NCBI RefSeq assembly: GCF_001403635.1
Contig: NZ_LN879468.1
Location: 1,821,501 to 1,885,500 of the forward strand
Origin: Clostridium massiliamazoniense
GTDB taxonomy: Bacteria > Bacillota > Clostridia > Clostridiales > Clostridiaceae
DNA: 64,000 nucleotides
Direction of reading: 5' to 3'
This document shows, one piece after another, positions 9,518-16,776 of the stretch. Position 1 is the first letter of the stretch. The number at the start of each line of letters is the position of its first letter. Made by a program: the position numbers and the translations under genes. The notes beneath the pieces are model-generated. The model saw nothing but the letters and a program-made list of their open reading frames with translations, was not told the origin of the DNA and did no database searches.

Positions 9518-9817
9518 GGATGTATCAAATTACAGATACCTCCTTTCTGTCTTTTATCTAGCTATATAGGTTCATCATTTATGACCACTCACCTACGTAA
9601 AGAAGCTCTAATATTTTTTCTACAACAGTTTCTAAAATTTCCAAACTCACTTTGTTCAAACAGTGGAAATTTTTTTACGCAACTATTGTTCAAAAATAAA
9701 GAGCTTCTAATACTAGTTCAATGGTCACAGCATTTTGTACCTATATAGCTATCTCGGCAGATGAAAAAAATACATTTATAAATGTAGACTTAATTCAGAT
9801 GCTGATTTGATACATCC
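9518..9817. repeat. Large palindromic interspersed element, copy A (inverse orientation, full length)
   Basis: Ends are GGATGTATCAAAT (9518-9530) and ATTTGATACATCC (9805-9817). Inside, nested arms pair: TAGCTATATAGG with CCTATATAGCTA, then GACCA with TGGTC, AGAAGCTCT with AGAGCTTCT, and AAATTTCC with GGAAATTT around a central loop. The left end folds into a small hairpin (GGATGTATC / GATACCTCC). Read on the minus strand it is nearly identical to copies E (46596) and G (61498). It lies between the convergent YkvI and sleC genes. Confidence 0.85.
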
Positions 9818-9838
9818 CTAAACTGTGACTTAATTCTT

Positions 9839-11161
9839 TTACCATTTGATATGAGGAACATTATTATACTTCTCATTTACTACTGGTGGATAAAATGTAA
9901 GTCTTTCTCCTCTACCCGGTATAATTAATTCTGCTAGTTTCAACACAGCATTATAAATATTAGACATAGAATACCAAGTTGTTCTATCTATTACACCTGT
10001 CTGAGGCAAATTAAAAATACTCTGATAAGTCTTTACTGCATCTGCTGTCTTAGGTCCAAAATTTCCATCAACAATTAACTTAGGAATTTTAGGATAACTT
10101 TTGGAGATTTTATTTAGTTGATCTTGTTTTTTTGCAACATTAGGACCTTTCATGCCTAGAGTTAAAGGAACTCCAGGAAATGATTTAGGATCTCCCTTTA
10201 CTTGTGGTGCCATTTTTAAATTTATAGTATCTCCATAATACTTCCTTAATATCTCAGGAGCTGAATAACCTTGCTGTCCTAAATATTGACTTCCCCATTG
10301 ACTTAACCATCCTGGACAGGTAACAGTAGTTCCATTACAATACTGTGCTAAAAGAGGTTGTGTTTGGCCTTTAACTTGTATAAAAGTATCAAATAGTTCA
10401 TCAACAATGGCACCAATATTCGTAGAAATATTTCTTCCAAAACTAAAAGCTTGATCATAAGCAGTGGAACTTGTTATATTAAAATTCTTTCCTCTTCCTG
10501 TATACCACTCTGTATAAATCCTATTTAAAGTAAAAGAAACAATACAATTTATATTTGCCCTTAATGTACTTTCAGTCCATGTTGGATATATTTCACAAGA
10601 AGCAACATTTTTTATATAATCTCTAAAACTAACAGTATGATTTTTAGCAGTTTTATCATTAGGTACTCCTGCATGAACTGTAATTACTTCTGGAACTAAT
10701 ACATCACTTAATACTGAGAATGTTCCATCTGCATTCAAAGTTTTAATTGGAGCCTCCGGTATTTTCTTTGGAAAATCCCCAACTTGTCTATGTGGTAATA
10801 TTTTTATTACCTCAGGTCCTTCTAAACCATCAGGATCATATTGAAGTCTACATTGTTGAAAGGCAACTCTATCTGGAAAAACCTGAATTCCTTCTATTAC
10901 TAAAGGTCTAAATCCAGGCTTACTAACTTCAATATTATAGGTATAATAAGGTATTAATTCAGGGTCTTCACTAGCTGATATTAACGGTGTTTCTAAAATT
11001 ATTTCATCTGTCATCCCTATATTATTACTATATATTCCTTCATAATTAGTTGCATAATTTCCTTGTTTATCAAATTGACTAACTCTAATCTTTGCTCTAT
11101 ATATGGGTTGTGCTGTATTTCCAAGTAAGCATTGAAATTTCAACTTTCCTTCCCCAGCCAT
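9839..11161 (-). CDS. sleC: Spore cortex-lytic enzyme SleC precursor
   Basis: 440 residues, the length of the C. perfringens SleC precursor. SleC degrades spore cortex peptidoglycan during germination after Csp proteases cut off its propeptide. The junction TFS-VLSDV puts Ser149-Val150 exactly where I recall the mature enzyme starting. A peptidoglycan-binding type 1 domain lies at about 333-400 (LGMKGPNVAKKQDQL ... VDGNFGPKTADAVKTYQ ... TGVIDRTTW). There is no signal peptide; the enzyme is stored within the spore. AAGGAGAA precedes the ATG. The csp protease gene lies directly upstream. Confidence 0.95.
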   Translation of the reverse strand: MAGEGKLKFQCLLGNTAQPIYRAKIRVSQFDKQGNYATNYEGIYSNNIGMTDEIILETPLISASEDPELIPYYTYNIEVSKPGFRPLVIEGIQVFPDRVAFQQCRLQYDPDGLEGPEVIKILPHRQVGDFPKKIPEAPIKTLNADGTFSVLSDVLVPEVITVHAGVPNDKTAKNHTVSFRDYIKNVASCEIYPTWTESTLRANINCIVSFTLNRIYTEWYTGRGKNFNITSSTAYDQAFSFGRNISTNIGAIVDELFDTFIQVKGQTQPLLAQYCNGTTVTCPGWLSQWGSQYLGQQGYSAPEILRKYYGDTINLKMAPQVKGDPKSFPGVPLTLGMKGPNVAKKQDQLNKISKSYPKIPKLIVDGNFGPKTADAVKTYQSIFNLPQTGVIDRTTWYSMSNIYNAVLKLAELIIPGRGERLTFYPPVVNEKYNNVPHIKW

Positions 11162-11222
11162 TAAAATTCTCCTTGAAAAATTTTTACTACAATATTATAT
11201 GAATATAGTAATTCTATGTGAT

Positions 11223-11258
11223 AAACTACACTTAATTCCAATAAATTAAGTGTAGTTT
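11223..11258 (-). terminator. Hairpin between csp and sleC
   Basis: AAACTACACTTAATT pairs with AATTAAGTGTAGTTT; the csp stop codon lies at the base of the stem. The T-run after it is short, so it may be a weak terminator or attenuator that lowers read-through into sleC. Confidence 0.55.
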
Positions 11259-12927
11259 AGATATTTTCAAGAAGCCTCATAGTTTCTTGAAATGAGATAA
11301 CTCCATATCCTTGTTCAATATTTGGATATTTAGTAAACTTACTTCTAATTGCACCTAATTGAATATAATATTTTAACTTACTTCCATAAAGGTCCCTATC
11401 ATGCCCTCTAACAATGCCCCACTCCATAAGAAGTGCTGCAATTCCAGATACCTCTGCTGCTGATAAAGAAGTTCCTGATTTGTAAGTAAACCAATTTCCT
11501 GAAGCTACTAATCTGCTTTCTCCCTTTGAAATAATATTAGGCTTAACTTCAGAATACTCCATCTCCCTTCCAATACTAGAAAAGTCAGATAGAACATAAT
11601 CTTCTCCACAACTCCCTACTGCAATAACTCCTTGACTTACAGCAGGAGAAACTATGGTATCTTCTCTAGTTCCATTAAAAAATCTAGTTTCTTCATTTAT
11701 ACTCCTAGAAATAGGGAACCATAAATCAAATTCATCCTTAAATAGTTCTCTACTAAAGAATTCTATACTCCAAGTCCCATCACTTATATATTCCTCTTTA
11801 CTTTCAAAAAATATTTTTACATATTCTAATTCTTTATCAAATTGATGAAACTCCCTATATACCGCTATTTTTACTTCATCTACGAAAAAACACTTATAAT
11901 CATTTTTACTATTAAATTTAATAAAATTTCCTTTAGGAAAATTTATTTTTATATCTACATTATCTTTTCTCCCTTTTATTAAAGTCATTAATATTCCCTG
12001 TTCTCCTACTGCTACATTCCAACATATTTTATGATTACTTGAAAACAATCCTCTAAAGTGTTTTTCTCTATTTCCATTGTTTCCGACAGAAGAAACTATA
12101 GTTATATTATTTAAACTCCCTATTCTATTTAAATATTCATTTAAAAAATCAGCACTATTACTATTCAAACTTAAATTTATAACTAAGGGCATCTTTAGTT
12201 CTTTGGCTCTATGCACTAAAAATTTTATTCCTTTCATAATTTGAACCTGCCAACTATTATAAAAAACGCCCTCCTTGCCCACTTTAGCCATCAAGATAGT
12301 ACTTTCACTTGCAACTCCATAAAATTCCCTAGGTATTAGACCACCTGCACTTGCAACTGAAGCTACATTAGTTCCATGACCTATTAAATCTCTTTCATCT
12401 AAAAACTCAAATGGATTTTCCTTTAATAAAGCTCTATTAATATAATCTTCATCATAAACTTTATTTTCAACTATATTATAAATATTTTTAATTCTTGTTT
12501 TATTATTAAAATTTTTAAAAGCTGGATGGGTAAAATCTATTCCACTATCAACAAAACCAATCAAAACTCCATTTCCATTCAAATTATACTTATTATCCTC
12601 ATATTCATTTTCAATCTTTTCAAATTCTTCTTCATAGTGAATACTATTATTTCTACCATTTTCTATTCTATAAAATAATGATTTAGGTGGTTCTATAGCT
12701 TCAATACTATTAATATCTTTTAACTTTTCTATATCTCTAATTTTAATAGTTACTATAGCAAACCCTTCATATAAATCTAAAAACTTTGCATTTATTCTAT
12801 CTAATTCCGTGCTTATCTCTTTAGGAGATTCTGTGAAAATAATTATAACTTCAGCAAAAATATCTTCTATTACCTCTTTATTTATGCTATTATTGTTAAT
12901 GTGATTTTTTAAAATCCTTAAATACAA
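11257..12927 (-). CDS. cspB: Csp subtilisin-like germination protease (probably CspB)
   Basis: 556 residues. The subtilase triad is intact: Asp127 in GFVDSGIDFTH, His184 in LIGHGTNVAS and Ser487 in SGTSLSA. An N-terminal prodomain of about 90 residues and a large insert before the serine are typical of Csp. Csp proteases activate pro-SleC at germination. Some C. perfringens strains carry cspA, cspB and cspC; here there is a single gene, which fits the food-poisoning lineages with cspB only. The exact paralog is inferred. The start is uncertain: TTG at 12927 has no close ribosome binding site, while GGGGAG (12949-12954) is ideally placed for an ATA codon at 12942. Confidence 0.9.
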   Translation of the reverse strand: MYLRILKNHINNNSINKEVIEDIFAEVIIIFTESPKEISTELDRINAKFLDLYEGFAIVTIKIRDIEKLKDINSIEAIEPPKSLFYRIENGRNNSIHYEEEFEKIENEYEDNKYNLNGNGVLIGFVDSGIDFTHPAFKNFNNKTRIKNIYNIVENKVYDEDYINRALLKENPFEFLDERDLIGHGTNVASVASAGGLIPREFYGVASESTILMAKVGKEGVFYNSWQVQIMKGIKFLVHRAKELKMPLVINLSLNSNSADFLNEYLNRIGSLNNITIVSSVGNNGNREKHFRGLFSSNHKICWNVAVGEQGILMTLIKGRKDNVDIKINFPKGNFIKFNSKNDYKCFFVDEVKIAVYREFHQFDKELEYVKIFFESKEEYISDGTWSIEFFSRELFKDEFDLWFPISRSINEETRFFNGTREDTIVSPAVSQGVIAVGSCGEDYVLSDFSSIGREMEYSEVKPNIISKGESRLVASGNWFTYKSGTSLSAAEVSGIAALLMEWGIVRGHDRDLYGSKLKYYIQLGAIRSKFTKYPNIEQGYGVISFQETMRLLENI

Positions 12928-12997
12928 ATCTAAAGATTCTATAATAATCTCCCCTTAAATATTACTTAAAGTTATTCTTATATATTTATATTCGAAA

Positions 12998-13113
12998 TAA
13001 TCCACAAAAATTTTCTTTATTATTATCCACAACGCAAAAAAATAAAAGTTATCCACAGAAAAAATATTAATTAATAATTGTGGATAACTTTTCACTTTAT
13101 TTATTGTGGATAA
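12998..13113. promoter_or_regulatory. Symmetric cluster of DnaA boxes
   Basis: Two TTATCCACA boxes start at 13023 and 13049 and two inverted TGTGGATAA boxes at 13079 and 13105. All match the DnaA consensus TTATNCACA perfectly, with start-to-start spacings of 26, 30 and 26. A one-mismatch box TAATCCACA is at 12998. The inner pair extends to AAAAGTTATCCACA / TGTGGATAACTTTT around an AT-rich centre. The cluster lies upstream of csp-sleC and directly after the terminator of the XRE gene. No dnaA or other origin gene is in the window. Confidence 0.75.
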
Positions 13114-13114
13114 A

Positions 13115-13152
13115 AAAAGAGATTTATCAAAATCATCAGATAAATCTCTTTA
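13115..13152 (-). terminator. Terminator of the XRE/S24-like gene
   Basis: AAAGAGATTTATC pairs with GATAAATCTCTTT over a ten-base loop; on the minus strand it is followed by a T-rich run (RC of 13110-13117). Confidence 0.75.
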
Positions 13153-13156
13153 AGTG

Positions 13157-13846
13157 TTAAATTGAAAATTCTATTCTATATAATGTTCCTATAGGTTTTA
13201 TTTCTTTTATGTTTGCAGTTTCAGTTCTCATTGAACCTCCATTGCTTATTAATAATACTTTAGTATTATCTAATTTTTTTATTTGTCTTATAACTCTTTT
13301 ATTATTAAATTCTACTAAAGCAATTGTATTGTTTTCGATTTCTTTTATGCTATAACATAAAGCTAAATCATTTTTTTCTATTCTAAAACCAGTCATATCA
13401 TTTTCTTCAATTTTTAAATAAAAGACCTTATCATGACTATGACCATCTATTTTATTTGAACTCATAGGAAGTTGTTTATGACCTAGAACTTTAGATAAAT
13501 TATAATCATATATTGGAACATTTTTAAGAACTGAACCAAAAGCTTGATTCCAAACTTCATTAACCTCTGTATTTGGCTTTGTAGGTCTCTTAGCTTCTTG
13601 TTCTCTAATTAGAGCTTTTTCTTTAGCTAATTCTTCATCAGTACCCAACATACTAACATCATTTAAATCTACATTTAAAACCTTTGAGATTTTAGAGATT
13701 AAGCTCTCATTTATTATTTTTCTTCCAAGCTCAACATCATTTATAAATTTCTCTGCAACCCCTAGCTTTTTTGCTAAGGCTTTTTGAGTAATTTTTTGAC
13801 TTTCTCTAGCCTCTTTTATACGTTCTCCCACTCTATTTTTGCTCAT
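13157..13846 (-). CDS. XRE-type regulator with a degenerate S24/LexA-like C-terminal domain
   Basis: 229 residues. Residues 8-62 form an XRE helix-turn-helix (RIKEARESQKITQKALAKKL ... VLNVDLNDV). The C-terminal part from about 105 follows the S24/LexA fold. However the catalytic serine of G-D-S-M is replaced (E-N-D-M, Asp150) and the lysine position reads arginine (RVIRQI, about 187), so self-cleavage is unlikely. It may dimerise through this domain instead. The start follows AAGGAA. It overlaps the end of the DUF3783 gene by 14 bases, so the two are translated as one unit. Confidence 0.8.
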   Translation of the reverse strand: MSKNRVGERIKEARESQKITQKALAKKLGVAEKFINDVELGRKIINESLISKISKVLNVDLNDVSMLGTDEELAKEKALIREQEAKRPTKPNTEVNEVWNQAFGSVLKNVPIYDYNLSKVLGHKQLPMSSNKIDGHSHDKVFYLKIEENDMTGFRIEKNDLALCYSIKEIENNTIALVEFNNKRVIRQIKKLDNTKVLLISNGGSMRTETANIKEIKPIGTLYRIEFSI

Positions 13847-14219
13847 GTGTGAAAGTTCCTTTCTTATTAGATTTATGCCATTCTCTTTCCTCTACTAAAT
13901 GTTCAACTAATTGTTCAAAACTCCATTCTATTGAAGTTTCTGTTACAACAGCTAAAATTGGTTTTTTCTTTATAACTCTTTTAGTTAAGTCTATTAATAA
14001 TTTTAATTGCATATCTGGAATAGCATTGAAAACTAATATTTTTTCACCTTTGAATCTATCATTAGGTTCTCCCACCTCATTTTTTTCTGCTAATATATCA
14101 AAAACTTTCATATTTAGCATAGTTTCATTCACTGGAAGTAATTTTATATTAGATTTTTTCATTTTAGCCATTTCTTCTGCATCTAATCCATAAACTAATA
14201 CTTTCTTCTCATTTACCAT
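13833..14219 (-). CDS. DUF3783 family protein
   Basis: 128 residues from the ATG at 14219, which has AGGAGGTGAGA directly upstream; a longer frame exists but lacks a ribosome binding site. The sequence KVLVYGLDAEEMAKMK ... KILVFNAIPDMQLKLLID ... KPILAVVTETSIEWSFEQLVEHL is the DUF3783 pattern, a small alpha/beta protein of unknown role common in clostridia. It overlaps the downstream regulator gene, which suggests a shared function. Confidence 0.8.
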   Translation of the reverse strand: MVNEKKVLVYGLDAEEMAKMKKSNIKLLPVNETMLNMKVFDILAEKNEVGEPNDRFKGEKILVFNAIPDMQLKLLIDLTKRVIKKKPILAVVTETSIEWSFEQLVEHLVEEREWHKSNKKGTFTHEQK

Positions 14220-14257
14220 ATTCTCACCTCCTACTTTTCTCCTTTGGATAACCACTA

Positions 14258-14289
14258 TAATACTTCCACTAAAAAAAATGGAAGTATTA
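14258..14289 (-). terminator. Leader hairpin before the DUF3783-XRE operon
   Basis: TAATACTTCCA (14258-14268) pairs perfectly with TGGAAGTATTA (14279-14289) over an A/T homopolymer loop. It lies about 40 bases before the DUF3783 start and may be an attenuator rather than a true terminator. Confidence 0.5.
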
Positions 14290-14321
14290 CATTAGCTAAC
14301 ACTTCGTAATAATTAGACTAA

Positions 14322-14356
14322 GAATTCAGCGGCAATTTAAAATTTGCCTCTGAATC
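14322..14356 (-). terminator. Hairpin downstream of the cyclophilin gene
   Basis: On the minus strand GATTCAGAGGCAAATT pairs with AATTGCCGCTGAATTC. It lies 20 bases after the ppiB stop. No long T-run follows, but the stem is strong. Confidence 0.55.
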
Positions 14357-14376
14357 AAGTCTTATTTTATTTTTTA

Positions 14377-14889
14377 CTACATTTTTACTACTTCTGGGAT
14401 ATCCTCTGCATTTTCAACAGTTACTTTTAACATAACTTGATCTTCAACTGGTTTATCCATTCTATTTCTTTTAGTTAAAGCAATTTTATCAGCATATTCC
14501 ATTCCTTCAATTACTTTACCAAAAGCTGCATATTCTCCATCTAAATGTGGTGAATTTTCAACCATTATGAAGAACTGACTTCCTGCTGAATCTCTAACCA
14601 TTGTTCTAGCCATTGATAAAACACCTTTTGTATGTTTTAAATCATTTCTAAATCCATTAGCATTGAACTCTCCCTTTATTGTATAGCCAGGGCCACCCAT
14701 ACCTGTTCCTTCAGGGCATCCTCCTTGAATCATGAATCCAGGTATTACTCTATGAAATATCTTTCCATCATAAAATCCTTTTTTTATTAAGCTAACAAAG
14801 TTTGCTACAGTATTTGGGGCTATTTCAGGATATAATTCTGCCTTTATAGTTCCTCCATTGCTTAATTCTATTGTAACTATTGGTTTCAT
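14377..14889 (-). CDS. ppiB: Cyclophilin-type peptidyl-prolyl cis-trans isomerase
   Basis: 170 residues, a single cytoplasmic cyclophilin domain. Active-site patterns are FHRVIPGFMIQGG, the AGSQFFIM loop and DGEYAAFGKVIEGM. It speeds proline isomerisation during folding. There is no signal peptide. The ATG has AAGGAG about eight bases upstream. The gene stands alone between hairpins. Confidence 0.93.
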   Translation of the reverse strand: MKPIVTIELSNGGTIKAELYPEIAPNTVANFVSLIKKGFYDGKIFHRVIPGFMIQGGCPEGTGMGGPGYTIKGEFNANGFRNDLKHTKGVLSMARTMVRDSAGSQFFIMVENSPHLDGEYAAFGKVIEGMEYADKIALTKRNRMDKPVEDQVMLKVTVENAEDIPEVVKM

Positions 14890-15005
14890 AACTCTATTCT
14901 CCTTCCGAGTATAAAATAATTTAATAATATTTCCCTAAGTGATATTATATATTATTTTCATAATGATAGAAATATATAATACTAATTTTTTAAACAATAT
15001 AAAAA

Positions 15006-15037
15006 CAGAGTATTGAATTAACTTAAACAATACTCTG
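15006..15037 (-). terminator. Terminator-like hairpin of the STAS-like gene
   Basis: CAGAGTATTG pairs perfectly with CAATACTCTG over 12 bases; on the minus strand it is followed by TTTTTATA. Confidence 0.7.
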
Positions 15038-15114
15038 CCTTATAACTAGAATAAACATGCTTACTATTCCTTTCTAATACTCCCTCGTCTTCTGTATCTA
15101 ATTAATAAGGACTA

Positions 15115-15381
15115 TTAAAAAGTTGTTCCTTTAACTACTCTTGAATAATCATTTATATTTGATAAATTTTTAACACCAATTTTTGTAATAACAGTATCTC
15201 TTCCAACTTTATTTATTAAATCATTAAATAAACAAGTTAAAAAAGTTGTAGAAACTCTACTTAACCCTTCAAAGTCTAGCTCTACATTTTCTTCTAGGTG
15301 CTTAGTTATAAAATCTCTTAAGACAATAGCATCTTCTACATTAAAATTATCACCTAAAAAGTCTTTAACCTTTATTAGCAT
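15115..15381 (-). CDS. STAS-like DUF4325 family protein
   Basis: 88 residues from the ATG at 15381, preceded by AGGAGGG; a GTG further up lies within the ribosome binding site region and is rejected. The segment ELDFEGLSRVSTTFLTCLFNDLI is the DUF4325 core, a STAS-like fold in which a serine or threonine follows an aspartate-containing strand. Members often occur beside ATPase-like regulators; none is adjacent here. Role unknown. Confidence 0.75.
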   Translation of the reverse strand: MLIKVKDFLGDNFNVEDAIVLRDFITKHLEENVELDFEGLSRVSTTFLTCLFNDLINKVGRDTVITKIGVKNLSNINDYSRVVKGTTF

Positions 15382-15553
15382 ATTATACACCCTCCTATTG
15401 ACCACTATATTTTTAAATTTTCTGAATATTCTCTCTCTAATACTATAATATCAATCTACTTTAATTTTGTCAATAATTTAACAAAGTTTTTTTATATTTT
15501 TTATTTCTTTATTTGCTATTTAGTAAATTTAATGTATTTCAGTATAAAAATAA

Positions 15554-15583
15554 AAGTAAGACTGTATAATCACAGTCCTACTT
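15554..15583 (-). terminator. Terminator of murI
   Basis: AAGTAAGACTGT pairs with ACAGTCCTACTT over six bases; the murI stop codon at 15578 lies within the stem, and TTTTATTTTT follows on the minus strand. Confidence 0.7.
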
Positions 15584-16366
15584 CTCTAATAACTCTTTAC
15601 ATAAATTAATCATTTTATTATTAAGTGAATTATATATTTCTACAGTTCCTCTTTTATCACTCTTATTTAAAAGATTCTTTTCTTCTAACCTTCTTCTTAT
15701 TTCCTTTGATGTACCTAAACTTCCATCTATAATATTAACATTATTTCCTACTACCTTTTTTATTGTTTCTTTTACAAAAGGATAATGTGTACATCCTAAT
15801 ACTATGCTGCTAATCTCCTCATCCTTATATTCATTTAACCTTTCTTTAAGATATAATTCTAAGGCTTCACCTTCTACTTCTCCTCTTTCCACAAATTCCA
15901 TTAATCCTGGACAAGGAAGTGGAACTATATCATCTTCTCGTCTTCCACCTAATCTTTGTACAAGCCTATTGAATTTTCCCTCTGCTAAAGTTACTGGAGT
16001 TGCCATTATTATTATCTTTCCATTTTTTTTTGATTCAACAGCAGGTTTTAAAGCTGGTTCTATACCAACTATAGGTAAATCAGGATAAGCAATTCTAAGT
16101 TTTGCTACAGCAGCAGATGTTGCTGTGTTACATGCCACTACAATTCCCTTTACCCCCTTATCTAATAAATTTTCTACTATATCAAATGAAAGTTTAGCTA
16201 TTTCCTCTGTACTTTTCACTCCATATGGTGCATTTTTTGAATCACCAAAATATATATAATTTTCATTAGGCATAACCTTTATTGCTTCTTTAAGTACACT
16301 TATTCCTCCAACTCCTGAATCAAAAAAACCAATTGGACTTTCTGTACTTATTTCTTTTCTTTCCAT
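15578..16366 (-). CDS. murI: Glutamate racemase
   Basis: 262 residues from the ATG at 16366, which has TAAGGAG eight bases upstream; a longer frame with a hydrophobic leader exists but does not fit the family. MurI makes D-glutamate for peptidoglycan. Visible are [14 protein letters not shown] (Asp and Ser of the active site), VVACNTATS with the first catalytic cysteine and [10 protein letters not shown] with the second. It is a single gene; upstream is the divergent glnA promoter. Confidence 0.95.
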   Translation of the reverse strand: MERKEISTESPIGFFDSGVGGISVLKEAIKVMPNENYIYFGDSKNAPYGVKSTEEIAKLSFDIVENLLDKGVKGIVVACNTATSAAVAKLRIAYPDLPIVGIEPALKPAVESKKNGKIIIMATPVTLAEGKFNRLVQRLGGRREDDIVPLPCPGLMEFVERGEVEGEALELYLKERLNEYKDEEISSIVLGCTHYPFVKETIKKVVGNNVNIIDGSLGTSKEIRRRLEEKNLLNKSDKRGTVEIYNSLNNKMINLCKELLEK

Positions 16367-16504
16367 ATCGCAATGCTCCTTACTACATATACTAAAAAAA
16401 ATAAAAATCATTAAAACTTCAATAACTATTAAACTTACCAAACATCTTACTTTGACAGTAATTTAAAAACAAGAAACTCATATAAATGTAATCCTATTCA
16501 GTTA

Positions 16505-16533
16505 TTGACTATCATTATCCCTTATGGTAGAAT
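16505..16533 (+). promoter_or_regulatory. Sigma-A-type promoter of glnA
   Basis: TTGACT at 16505-16510 and TAGAAT at 16528-16533 with a 17-base spacer. It implies a 5' leader of about 235 bases before the glnA ATG. Confidence 0.7.
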
Positions 16534-16539
16534 TTTTTT

Positions 16540-16776
16540 AATTATTAAACGAACGAACCTAACTGTAATATATTTGCAAAATATTCGTTTTAATTCTATT
16601 ATTGGAAGGATGTGAATATAGATAATGCTATTGCTTTAGCTTCTATTATAATACTATTAAATTAATTACCATTAAATTAATCTTTTAATCAATTAATTGC
16701 CTTAGGTATGTTTTAGAAGTATATAAATTAGCTAAAAATTAAATATCATTAATATTATAGCACTATCTAAAAAATT
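16540..16776 (+). other. Long untranslated leader of glnA
   Basis: AT-rich leader of about 235 bases. I see no known riboswitch, T-box or terminator/antiterminator pair in it. A purine-rich GGAAGGA at about 16602 is not linked to a convincing ORF. The ATG at 16777 lacks a Shine-Dalgarno sequence. Confidence 0.4.

Noticed and set aside
12998-13113. Chromosomal origin of replication
   Set aside because: The DnaA boxes are convincing, but no dnaA, dnaN, recF or AT-rich unwinding region with origin gene order is present. I treat it as an off-origin cluster.
15382-15405. GTG start for the STAS-like gene
   Set aside because: It would place the AGGAGGG ribosome site inside the coding region; the ATG at 15381 has ideal spacing.
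16367-16441. N-terminal hydrophobic extension of MurI as a membrane anchor
   Set aside because: The frame is open, but TAAGGAG just before ATG 16366 and the cytoplasmic family length argue for the short form.
16602-16672. Leader peptide in the glnA 5' region starting at GTG 16612
   Set aside because: A 17-codon frame exists, but the GGAAGGA is only one or two bases from the GTG, which is too close for initiation.
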